NCBI GenBank assembly: GCA_905235695.1
Contig: CAJOMW010000006.1
Coordinates: forward strand, 1 to 21,660
Origin: an uncultured Clostridia bacterium
Lineage (GTDB): Bacteria; Bacillota; Clostridia; Oscillospirales; CAG-382
DNA: 21,660 nucleotides
Direction of reading: 5' to 3'
Both the position numbers and the translations under genes were made by a program. The notes beneath the pieces are model-generated. The model did no database searches, had not been told where the DNA came from, and saw nothing but the letters and a program-made list of their open reading frames with translations. Within the stretch, counting starts at the first letter, position 1. The number at the start of each line of letters is the position of its first letter. Below are positions 1-7,033 of the stretch, piece after piece.

Positions 1-1460
1 TTGTAGGAATTGGTTACCTCTATGTAATAGCCGAACACCCTGTTATAGCCTATTTTGAGCCCCTTTATTCCCGTAAGCTCCTTCTCCGACTGCTCTATCT
101 TCGCTATCCAGTCTTTGCCGTCTGTCTGTATGGAATTGAGCTCGTCTACTTCTTCCGAGAAGCCCTTCTTTATAAATCCGCCCTCTCTTATGGAAAACGG
201 AGGATCTTCGACTATCGCCTTGTCTATATAATCTCCGATATCGTCGAGAGTATCAAAAGCGCAGCACAGCTCCTTTATCTCGGGGCTGACCATATTCTCT
301 ATCTGAGCCCTAACGGAAGGAAGGATAGCTATGGTTGCCTGGAGCGCTCTCATATCCTTACCGGATGCGGTGTTGTAAACTATCTTTGTCATAAGGCGCT
401 CAATATCGCTGACGTTTGAAAGCAGATTCTGCAATTCTTCCTTGGCTATATACTCTTCGTACAGTTCTGATACCGCTTGCTGACGGCGTGTTATAGCCGA
501 TACCGAAACGAGCGGATGCTCTATCCATTTGCGGAGCAGTCTTGCGCCCATGGAGGTCTTGGTTCTGTCGAGCGTCCAGAGGAGAGTTCCCCGCTTTTCC
601 TTGGTGCGCATGGTCTCGCATAGCTCAAGGCTTCTTCTCGTGTTTGCGTCAAGTCCGAGATAAAGTTCGTTTGTGTAGTATTCGAGGTGGTCTATGTAGG
701 AAAGGTCTATCTTCTGCGTCTCTTTTATGTATGAGAGCAGAGCTCCTGCCGCAACAGACGCCGGAGAAGAGGAATCCAGCCCGTTTGACTCAAACACTTC
801 CCTGCCAAAGCGCTCGATTACTTCGTCGAAAGAGTCGCTTGTGAAAAGCTCCTCGTGCGTGTCGTCAAAGAACGCCGACAGGCGGTCTCTCGCAAATGAA
901 TATATATCAGCGCACTCCTCTTTTCCCCTGTTTATTATTATCTCCTTCGGAGAAAAGGCGGCAAGCTCGTTCTGCAATTTCTGTCTGTCGACGTCCTCGG
1001 TTATCGAAGTGGCATATACCTGCGCCGTGGATATGTCGGCAAAGCAAAGTCCCGTGCCGTCGGCGGAGATATAGACAGCACATAGGTAGTTGTTCTTTCC
1101 GTCGCTCAGCATCTGACTTTCTGTAACGGTTCCGGGAGTTATTATCCTTATTACTTCTCTCTTTACAAGCCCCTTTGCGAGCGCCGGATCCTCGGTCTGC
1201 TCGCATATAGCTATCTTATATCCGCGAGAGACGAGTTTTGCTATATACGTATCGGCGCTGTGAAACGGAACGCCGCACATCGGCGCACGCTCCTCCATGC
1301 CGCAGTCTCTTCCCGTAAGCGTAAGATCAAGCTCTTTCGACGCTGTCTTCGCATCGTCAAAGAACATCTCGTAAAAGTCACCGAGACGGTAAAAGAGCAG
1401 ATGATCCTTGTACTGATCCTTTATCTCAAAGTACTGGAGCATCATGGGAGTATACGGCAT
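1..1460 (-). CDS. mutS: DNA mismatch repair protein MutS (N-terminal part; 3' end outside window)
   Basis: MutS recognises mismatched or looped bases and starts mismatch repair with MutL. The frame is open from an ATG at 1460 to the window edge, giving about 486 residues, roughly the N-terminal half of a usual 850-880. It begins MPYTPMMLQY. The mismatch-reading Phe-X-Glu motif is visible as GDFYEMF, with F29 and E31. The connector and lever region follows, and near the window edge comes a core segment reading GYNRVFGYYIEVTNSY, typical of MutS. The Walker ATPase domain lies beyond position 1. A ribosome site (AGGAAAGG) sits just upstream of the ATG, after a 41-base gap from the YlbF-family gene, so it is probably the last or near-last gene of the operon; mutL often follows but cannot be seen. 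Confidence 0.96.
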   Translation of the reverse strand, partial: MPYTPMMLQYFEIKDQYKDHLLFYRLGDFYEMFFDDAKTASKELDLTLTGRDCGMEERAPMCGVPFHSADTYIAKLVSRGYKIAICEQTEDPALAKGLVKREVIRIITPGTVTESQMLSDGKNNYLCAVYISADGTGLCFADISTAQVYATSITEDVDRQKLQNELAAFSPKEIIINRGKEECADIYSFARDRLSAFFDDTHEELFTSDSFDEVIERFGREVFESNGLDSSSPASVAAGALLSYIKETQKIDLSYIDHLEYYTNELYLGLDANTRRSLELCETMRTKEKRGTLLWTLDRTKTSMGARLLRKWIEHPLVSVSAITRRQQAVSELYEEYIAKEELQNLLSNVSDIERLMTKIVYNTASGKDMRALQATIAILPSVRAQIENMVSPEIKELCCAFDTLDDIGDYIDKAIVEDPPFSIREGGFIKKGFSEEVDELNSIQTDGKDWIAKIEQSEKELTGIKGLKIGYNRVFGYYIEVTNSY

Positions 1461-1501
1461 TTTTTCACGTCCTTTCCTTTAAAAATCTTATATCGGTTAT
1501 A

Positions 1502-1963
1502 TCAGTGACAGCCGGGGCAGGTGTTGCAGTTGTGCGTACAGCTCATATCGCCGTCTTCGCCCGACGATACGTATTCCTCGGCTCCAATATATGATGAAAT
1601 AGTCATATTTACGGCGGTCATTAGGACGTTGAGATCCTCCTCGGCCTTGCTGTATGCCGCAAAGTCAGCGTTGTCAGATATCTCTGCGTACATGAGCTCA
1701 AGCCTTGCCGACAGCTCGTCGAGGAGCATCTCGTCTGCGTCGTCCTTCTCTTTTTCTATTTCGTATATGCTCTTCTGCACCTTGAAATCGTCGAGCATTG
1801 CCTTGAGGTACTCGTTCTTTCTCATCTTATCGCGCTTCTCGCAAAAGCTCCTGTACTCTTTGCTCTCCTTCAGCGCTTCTCCGAGGCTTCTCGCTATATT
1901 TATTATATCCGCTCCCTCGCCCTCATGTTCATGGCTGTGGACGTGGCTGTGTTCAAATTCCAT
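1502..1963 (-). CDS. YlbF-family protein with His-rich N-terminus and Cys-rich C-terminus
   Basis: This 153-residue protein has a helical YlbF/YmcA-type core (about residues 20-125) rich in Glu, Lys and Leu. In Bacillus, YlbF, YmcA and YaaT form the Y-complex, which promotes RNase Y-dependent mRNA maturation and affects sporulation, competence and biofilm formation; that complex carries Fe-S clusters. The termini stand out. Residues 5-13 alternate histidines (H5, H7, H9, H11, H13), and the last 12 residues hold C142, H144, C146, C149, C152 and H153, which look like metal or cluster ligands. It lies between miaB (40-base gap) and mutS (41-base gap), the place ymcA holds near mutS in Bacillus. 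Family membership is fairly safe; metal binding and a role with RNase Y are inferred. Confidence 0.82.
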   Translation of the reverse strand: MEFEHSHVHSHEHEGEGADIINIARSLGEALKESKEYRSFCEKRDKMRKNEYLKAMLDDFKVQKSIYEIEKEKDDADEMLLDELSARLELMYAEISDNADFAAYSKAEEDLNVLMTAVNMTISSYIGAEEYVSSGEDGDMSCTHNCNTCPGCH

Positions 1964-2003
1964 ATATGTCAGTTCCTTTCAAATTTACGGCCAAAGCGTG
2001 TCT

Positions 2004-3452
2004 TTATTGCTTTCTCAGCTCTCCGTAGAGCTGAACGTCGCCGGCACGGGTTATCTCGACGTCTACGAATTTTCCGTAGAGATCAGTTCCCGGCTCGGCT
2101 GTAAACTTTATCAGCTTGTTGCCCGTGCATCTTCCGCCGTATTCTCCCCTGTCCGACTCATTTGCCGGAGTCTCGCAGAGTACTTTTATAGTCTTTCCGA
2201 CGTAGCCGTTGTTTATTTCAACAATTTTTTCATGGTGAAGCTCCATAAGTCTCGCAAATCTCTCGGTCTTCTCCTCATACGTCACCTTGTCCTCCATGCT
2301 CGCCGCCGGAGTTCCGTGGCGCGGAGAATATATAAACGAGTATATGGAATCAAATCCGACAATACGCACAATGTCGAGCGTCTGCTCAAAGTCTTCCTCG
2401 GTCTCGCCCGGGAAGCCCACGATTATATCTGTCGTAAGAGTTATGTCAGGCACCGCGCGCCTCAATTTTTCAACAACTCCGAGATAGTCCTCACGGGTGT
2501 ACTTTCTGTTCATTCTCCTCAGTATCCCGTTGCTTCCGGACTGTACGGGGAGATGAAAGTGACGTGCCACCTTTTCGTTTTCCTTTATCACGCGTATAAG
2601 CTCGTCCGAGACGTCTTTCGGATGGGACGTCATAAAGCGCAGCCAGAAGTCGCCGTCCATTTTTGCTATGCTTTCGAGAAGGTCAGCAAAGCCGATCCCG
2701 CAGTCGAGCCCTTTTCCGTATGAGTTCACGTTCTGACCGAGAAGCGTTATATCGCGGCAGCCGCCGTCTATAAGCTCTTTTGCCTCGGAAAGTACGTCTT
2801 CCGGCCTTCTGCTTCTCTCCCTTCCGCGAACGTGCGGAACTACGCAGTATGTGCAGAAGTTGTCACAGCCGTACATTATCGAGAGCCAACCTTTTATGTC
2901 GCTCTCACGCTTTACCGGAACGCCCTCGACTATCGAGTAGTCGCCGTCGTCGACGTAATACCTTCTGCGGTGGTTTTCCATGACGTCGCAGAGTATTTCG
3001 GGAAGTCGGTGGAGCATATTTGTTCCGGCAACGAAGTCAACGTAGGGGTATTTGTTCTTTATGTCGTCTACCCTGTGCTCCTGGTTCACCATGCATCCCC
3101 AAAGTCCGACTAAAAGCTCTGGATTTTTGCTCTTGATGTGCTTGAGCTGTCCGGTCTTTGAGAGCGCCTTCAGCTCTGCGTGCTCACGCACGGCGCAGGT
3201 GTTGTATATGATGAGGTCCGCATCTTCGAGCTTTTCGCTCTGCACGTATCCGAGACTTATCGCCGAGCCGAGTATCCTTTCGCTGTCCGCCTCATTCTGC
3301 TGGCACCCGAAGGTCTGAACGTATACCGACATCTTTCTACCGAGCCTCGCCTCTTTTTCGAGGAGCAGCGCTCTGACTCTGTCGGCGTATTTTTTCTGAT
3401 TGTTTATATCCGCCGTGTTTTCGCACAGCGTATTCGTCTTGTTTTTCGTCAT
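2004..3452 (-). CDS. miaB: tRNA-2-methylthio-N6-dimethylallyladenosine synthase MiaB
   Basis: MiaB is a radical-SAM methylthiotransferase that converts i6A37 to ms2i6A37 in tRNAs reading UNN codons. The protein from the ATG at 3452 has 482 residues. The N-terminal UPF0004 domain carries cluster cysteines C50 (in VQTFGCQQN), C86 and C120. The radical-SAM CxxxCxxC is C196, C200 and C203 (MYGCDNFCTYC), followed by VVPHVRGRERSR. A TRAM domain occupies about the last 65 residues. The frame stays open 37 codons further upstream, to 3563, but that part lies inside hslO. The ATG at 3452 gives a 4-base ATGA overlap with the hslO stop, suggesting translational coupling, and a full-length protein. A YlbF-family gene and mutS follow. 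Confidence 0.97.
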   Translation of the reverse strand: MTKNKTNTLCENTADINNQKKYADRVRALLLEKEARLGRKMSVYVQTFGCQQNEADSERILGSAISLGYVQSEKLEDADLIIYNTCAVREHAELKALSKTGQLKHIKSKNPELLVGLWGCMVNQEHRVDDIKNKYPYVDFVAGTNMLHRLPEILCDVMENHRRRYYVDDGDYSIVEGVPVKRESDIKGWLSIMYGCDNFCTYCVVPHVRGRERSRRPEDVLSEAKELIDGGCRDITLLGQNVNSYGKGLDCGIGFADLLESIAKMDGDFWLRFMTSHPKDVSDELIRVIKENEKVARHFHLPVQSGSNGILRRMNRKYTREDYLGVVEKLRRAVPDITLTTDIIVGFPGETEEDFEQTLDIVRIVGFDSIYSFIYSPRHGTPAASMEDKVTYEEKTERFARLMELHHEKIVEINNGYVGKTIKVLCETPANESDRGEYGGRCTGNKLIKFTAEPGTDLYGKFVDVEITRAGDVQLYGELRKQ

Positions 3453-4333
3453 CTCTTTGCTCTCTTTAAGAGGTCCCTCAGGTCTGAGGGCGTAAACTTG
3501 TATATCTTGTCGCAGAACTGGCAGGAGACATCTATGTCCTTGCCTTCGTCTATCATCTCGCAAAGCTCTTTTTCGCCTATGCTCACGAGCGCTCTCTCCA
3601 CTCTCGCCTTAGAGCAGTCGCAGTGATAAGAAACGTCCGCCTCGTCGAATATATCGCACTCGATTTCGCCCATAATGTCCTTCAGATATTCGGAATTTGG
3701 CTTTCCCGTTGAAAACAGCGTTGAAACGGGAGGTATTTTGGATATTCTGTCCTCTATTTTGTCTATTATCGCTTCGTCTGCGCCCGGGAGGAGCTGGATC
3801 ATATATCCGCCTGCCGACACGCACTTGTAGTCTTTACCTATAAGCACCCCGAGAGCGCAAACAGTGGGAATCTGCTCGCTTTTGGCAAAATATTCGGTTA
3901 TATCTTCGGCTATCTCGCCCGATACTATAGGCGTCATGCCGACGTACGGCTCCTTTTCGCCTACGTCCCTTATAATATACAGCGTTCCCCTGCCGACAGC
4001 GCCGGCAACGTCCAGCTTTCCCCTTGGATTGAGCGGAAGATCAGCCTGCGGATTCTGAACGTATCCCTTCGTGTTGCCGTAATAATCAGCAACGGCAAGT
4101 ATCTTTCCGCAAGCGCCGTCTCCGTTAAACGTCACCGTGACAGAATCGGTCTTGTTTTTCAGCATCACGCCTATCATGCTCGAAGCGGTGAGCGTTCTTC
4201 CGAGAGCGGCGGCCGCCGTCGGAGACAGATTATGATAGCTTATCGCATCGCTGACCATTTCCCTTGAATTTATGAGTATTACCCTCGCAGAGCCGTCACG
4301 AGTCATGGCTCTGGTTATGGTGTTGCCAAGCAT
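3449..4333 (-). CDS. hslO: Hsp33 redox-regulated chaperone
   Basis: Hsp33 is a cytoplasmic holdase chaperone that is silent when reduced, with zinc bound to four cysteines, and is switched on by oxidative unfolding. The protein has 294 residues, normal for the family. The N-terminal alpha/beta domain starts MLGNTITRAMTRDGSARV. The C-terminal redox switch is intact: C238 and C240 (CDC) and C271 and C274 (CQFC), with 30 residues between the pairs. The ATG at 4333 has a GAGG site seven bases upstream. It follows the methyltransferase by 15 bases and overlaps miaB by four, so it is internal to the operon. No heat-shock operator is visible in front of it, so it is probably expressed from the operon promoter. 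Confidence 0.97.
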   Translation of the reverse strand: MLGNTITRAMTRDGSARVILINSREMVSDAISYHNLSPTAAAALGRTLTASSMIGVMLKNKTDSVTVTFNGDGACGKILAVADYYGNTKGYVQNPQADLPLNPRGKLDVAGAVGRGTLYIIRDVGEKEPYVGMTPIVSGEIAEDITEYFAKSEQIPTVCALGVLIGKDYKCVSAGGYMIQLLPGADEAIIDKIEDRISKIPPVSTLFSTGKPNSEYLKDIMGEIECDIFDEADVSYHCDCSKARVERALVSIGEKELCEMIDEGKDIDVSCQFCDKIYKFTPSDLRDLLKRAKR

Positions 4334-4348
4334 CGCATTACCTCTTGT

Positions 4349-5113
4349 TTACACTTTTTTGCATATAAAGAATATTCTCTCGTCGGTGTTTTCGTCCGCC
4401 GCCGAAAAGTCAAATCCGCTCGTCACGCACTCCACGGAAAAGCCCGTATCCTTCAAAAGGTGCTCGAGCGTTCTCACCGAATACAGCCTCTCCCTCACGT
4501 GCTCGTCGCATCTCTCGTACGAGCCGTCCTTCCCCTCAAAGAAAAAGGTCAGATAGAAGTCGCACTTTTTCGTGTTTTCGTTATAGAAGTTCTGCCAAGC
4601 GAGAAAGACATCCTCATCTTCGAGGATATAGGCGTTGTCGGCGTATATCTTCTCAAATTTGTACTTTGAATTGACGTCGAAAATAAAAAGTCCTCCCGGG
4701 CAAAGGGCGTCATAGGCGCTCTCAAACGCCTCTCTCATCTCGCCCGACTCCGTAAGGCAGTTCAGTCCGTCCATCATGCATATCACCGCCTGTACTTCGG
4801 AATACACCTTGAAAGAGCGCATATCCTGATTGGTAAAGCGAAGGTCTTCTATCCCCTCGTCTCTCGCCTTTTTGTCGGCAAAGGTCAGCATATTTACGGA
4901 CAAATCAAAGGCGGTAACGCTGTATCCTCGCTTTTTGAGCTCAATGGCAAGACTTCCCGTGCCGCACGCCATTTCGCATACGTGTCTTACGTTAACGCCC
5001 GCCCACTTTTCAAAGCACTTCTCATAAAAGTCCGCAAAAGAGCCGTAGTCTACCTCCGAATTCAGACGGTCGTACGCCTCGGACAGATATTTTCCGTATC
5101 CGTCATTCCTCAT
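4349..5113 (-). CDS. Class I SAM-dependent methyltransferase, substrate unknown
   Basis: This 254-residue protein has the Rossmann-fold methyltransferase pattern. SAM motif I reads VCEMACGTGSLAIELKKRGY (about residues 44-63), followed by the acidic residue at the end of strand 2 (VTAFDLS). Motif II/III-like segments (AVICMMDGLNCL, LCPGGLFIFDVNS) come next. The C-terminal half resembles many uncharacterised methyltransferases of Firmicutes. Nothing in the sequence fixes a substrate. Its start lies inside the end of the yerC-type gene: the bases ATGAGGAATGA contain its ATG and the upstream TGA, an 11-base overlap that suggests coupled translation. Hsp33 follows 15 bases downstream. Function beyond methyl transfer is not inferred. 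Confidence 0.88.
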   Translation of the reverse strand: MRNDGYGKYLSEAYDRLNSEVDYGSFADFYEKCFEKWAGVNVRHVCEMACGTGSLAIELKKRGYSVTAFDLSVNMLTFADKKARDEGIEDLRFTNQDMRSFKVYSEVQAVICMMDGLNCLTESGEMREAFESAYDALCPGGLFIFDVNSKYKFEKIYADNAYILEDEDVFLAWQNFYNENTKKCDFYLTFFFEGKDGSYERCDEHVRERLYSVRTLEHLLKDTGFSVECVTSGFDFSAADENTDERIFFICKKV

Positions 5114-5396
5114 AATCTATCCTCGAAAGTAGCTTGAGATAGCCGTCCGAGCCGTATTTGAGGCAGCGGTTCACGCGGCTTATGGTTGCGGTCGAAAGGC
5201 CGGTCGTCTCGGATATCTCTGTATATTTTGCACCGTCGGACAGCATTTTAGCCGCTTTGAAGCGCTTTGCCATCTCCTTTATCTCGGCGACCGTGCAAAG
5301 GTCCTCAAAGAGGTCGTAGCACTCCTCTATGTCCCGCAGGGCAAGTATCGCGTTGAATAAATTGTTTACGTCGGGGCTCTTTAATTTTTCGTTCAT
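5103..5396 (-). CDS. yerC: YerC/YecD-family TrpR-like transcriptional regulator
   Basis: This is a small DNA-binding protein of 97 residues, the usual size for the YerC/YecD branch of the TrpR superfamily, whose targets are largely unknown. The all-helical fold ends in a helix-turn-helix: AEIKEMAKRFKAAKMLSDG, then a second helix pair (YTEISETTGLSTATISRVNR) with the TxATISRVNR recognition helix at about residues 67-76. The ATG at 5396 has an AAGAGG site eight bases upstream and a good sigma-A promoter at 5432-5460. It is the first gene of the six-gene minus-strand operon and overlaps the methyltransferase gene. It could control its own operon, but no operator is obvious apart from a short AT palindrome inside the promoter spacer. 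Confidence 0.9.
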   Translation of the reverse strand: MNEKLKSPDVNNLFNAILALRDIEECYDLFEDLCTVAEIKEMAKRFKAAKMLSDGAKYTEISETTGLSTATISRVNRCLKYGSDGYLKLLSRIDYEE

Positions 5397-5431
5397 TTAA
5401 AATACCTCTTAAAACAAACTTTTAACATCTT

Positions 5432-5460
5432 ATTCTACCAAAATTTTTTGGTTTTGTAAA
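5432..5460 (-). promoter_or_regulatory. Sigma-A promoter of the yerC-to-mutS operon
   Basis: On the minus strand a TTTACA -35 (5460-5455) and a TAGAAT -10 (5437-5432) are separated by exactly 17 bases. The -10 lies about 35 bases upstream of the yerC start. The spacer contains a CCAAAA/TTTTGG palindrome that could be an operator or simply an AT-rich spacer. No other promoter is evident in the short gaps downstream, so this probably drives all six genes. Confidence 0.75.
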
Positions 5461-5491
5461 TAGTTTTTTTGATTTTTTTGCAGAGCTGTGA

Positions 5492-5598
5492 ATATGTCTC
5501 GCCTATAAAGCAGCCGTCAGCCCTTGTCTTGCAGCCGAGAACCACTGCATCTCTCTGCCTGCGGACGATTTTTCTGCGAGTACGATGGCTTTCGACAT
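5492..5598 (-). pseudogene. topB: Remnant of topoisomerase III (topB) 5' end, frameshifted
   Basis: On the minus strand an ATG at 5598, preceded by a good GAGAGGG ribosome site, opens a frame beginning MSKAIVLAEKSSAGRE and stopping at 5503 after 31 residues. The start is the typical N-terminus of type IA topoisomerase III, where an AEKPSVGRDIARVL-like motif is expected. Inserting one base after the GRE codons restores the expected continuation as AVVLGCKTRADGCFIGETY, to about 5492; after that the similarity ends. So this is the first 35 or so codons of topB, with one missing base and the rest deleted. The yerC promoter begins 32 bases further on. Identification rests on recalled family sequence, not a search. 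Confidence 0.72.
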
Positions 5599-5745
5599 AT
5601 TTTTCCCTCTCTTTGTACTATAATACTGTGTGCGGCAAATTGATTTATCAAAATTTATTCAAAAGTGAATTTTACCTTAATATAAGTCAACAATACAATT
5701 GTGATCCGTCGTAATTTCAGAAATTTATGTCACTGCTTTTATATT

Positions 5746-5763
5746 TTTCAATACATATTGAAA
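5746..5763. promoter_or_regulatory. 18-base palindrome upstream of spoIVB, candidate operator
   Basis: TTTCAATA and TATTGAAA are perfect complementary 8-base arms around CA. It lies about 75 bases before the spoIVB start in otherwise AT-rich sequence. It could be a regulator site, but short AT palindromes arise by chance, and no regulator can be named. Confidence 0.3.
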
Positions 5764-5836
5764 GCGCCTTTTTCAAATATTAGTCTTTGTAAAACAAACG
5801 GTCGCATAATGCAGATGCGGCGGAATGGAGAAAACG

Positions 5837-7033
5837 ATGGACAAGAAAAACAAAGGATTCCGGACGCTTATGAAAGCCGCAAAATACGGAGTTTTTTACG
5901 CCGCACTAATCCTTATTACGGTTATAGGAAGCGCAGACATCTTTATACCGGGCAGTGTTACGTATCGGGAGAGCGACGCAAAGGACAGCGCAGTCCTTGC
6001 GATAGCGGATAACGTCGAGGAGGGCGGCTCGTACAGGGTGAGGGCAAAGCTGCTCGGAGCGCTTGCGGTAAAGGATGTTGACGTAGAAGTTCTGCCGGAG
6101 CTCAGGCTCGTGCCGGGAGGCGAGGTTTTCGGCGTAAAGTTCTTTACAAAAGGCGTAATAGTCATAGGAACCACCGACATTGAAACTCAAAGCGGCTTTA
6201 TAAACCCCGCCGAGATTGCCGGACTTCACAAAAACGATATAATAACCAGCGTAAACGGCACCGAAATAAACACCGTCGAAGAGCTTGCCGGAAAGGTTGA
6301 GCAGTCAAAGGGAGATTTGCTTCACGTTAAGTTCTCCCGCAGCGGCGAAGAAATGGAGTGCGATCTCCGTCCCCTTCTCTCGCTTTCCGACAAGAAATAC
6401 AAGACCGGTATATGGGTGCGTGACAGCACGGCCGGTATCGGAACGATAACCTATTACAATCCTCAAAACAACTGTTTTGCCGGGCTCGGTCACGGCATTT
6501 GCGATATTGACACGGGAGAGATCATGCCGCTCCTGAGGGGATACGTCGTAGACGTTAAGATATCGGATATAGTAAAGGGAAAGAGCGGTATGCCCGGCGA
6601 GCTCAAGGGCTCGTTCGGAAGCGACAAAAAAGGCACGCTCATAGGCAACACCGACTGCGGAGTATACGGAGTTATCGACGAGCCGGATACGTCCTTCGGG
6701 CAGGCGCTTCCGATTGCGTCAAAAGACGAGGTGCTTGAAGGAAGTGCGCTGATACGCCTCGATCCCGACGGGACGGGAGTGAGAGAATACGAAGTCAACC
6801 TGTCAAAGATAGACCGCAAGTCCACCGGCACAAAGAGCTTTGTCGTCGAGATAACAGATGCTGATCTCCTTTCGGTCACCGGCGGAATAGTCCAGGGCAT
6901 GAGCGGAAGCCCTATAATCCAAAACGGAAAGCTCGTAGGTGCGGTAACTCACGTACTTGTCAGCGATCCGACAAAGGGCTACGGCATATTTATAGAAAAT
7001 ATGCTCTCCAAAATGCCGGAGCTTGTAAGATAG
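5837..7033 (+). CDS. spoIVB: SpoIVB peptidase (S55 family), sporulation signalling protease
   Basis: SpoIVB is made in the forespore and secreted into the space between the forespore and mother cell, where in Bacillus it cleaves SpoIVFA to trigger sigma-K processing. From the ATG at 5837 it has 398 residues. There is an N-terminal membrane anchor (about 10-31), a PDZ domain (about 110-185, AGLHKNDIITSVNGTEIN) and the S55 peptidase domain with His219 in GLGHGICD and Ser358 in GMSGSP, followed by GKLVGAVTHV. An ATG at 5825 is in frame, but GGAG at 5827-5830 is six bases ahead of 5837, so the latter is preferred. The gene is monocistronic, and its stop touches the stop of the convergent carboxypeptidase gene. 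Confidence 0.96.
   Translation: MDKKNKGFRTLMKAAKYGVFYAALILITVIGSADIFIPGSVTYRESDAKDSAVLAIADNVEEGGSYRVRAKLLGALAVKDVDVEVLPELRLVPGGEVFGVKFFTKGVIVIGTTDIETQSGFINPAEIAGLHKNDIITSVNGTEINTVEELAGKVEQSKGDLLHVKFSRSGEEMECDLRPLLSLSDKKYKTGIWVRDSTAGIGTITYYNPQNNCFAGLGHGICDIDTGEIMPLLRGYVVDVKISDIVKGKSGMPGELKGSFGSDKKGTLIGNTDCGVYGVIDEPDTSFGQALPIASKDEVLEGSALIRLDPDGTGVREYEVNLSKIDRKSTGTKSFVVEITDADLLSVTGGIVQGMSGSPIIQNGKLVGAVTHVLVSDPTKGYGIFIENMLSKMPELVR

Larger units (their letters stand above)
5397..5836. other. Long intergenic region between divergent yerC and spoIVB
   Basis: The stretch holds the yerC promoter, the topB remnant, an AT-rich section at about 5640-5820, and an 18-base palindrome at 5746-5763. A sporulation promoter for spoIVB is expected on the right-hand side, but I could not find convincing sigma-F or sigma-G -35 and -10 elements at proper spacing. 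A TATAAT lies at 5619-5624 on the plus strand with no good -35. I see no RNA gene. Confidence 0.6.

Noticed and set aside
1521..2723. 400-residue plus-strand open frame
   Set aside because: It is fully antisense to the YlbF-family gene and miaB, both clear by motifs. Its protein has runs of Ser and no recognisable domain.
3453..3563. Longer miaB start giving 37 extra residues
   Set aside because: The extension is read from hslO coding sequence in another frame and has no family similarity; the ATG at 3452 has the typical ATGA overlap.
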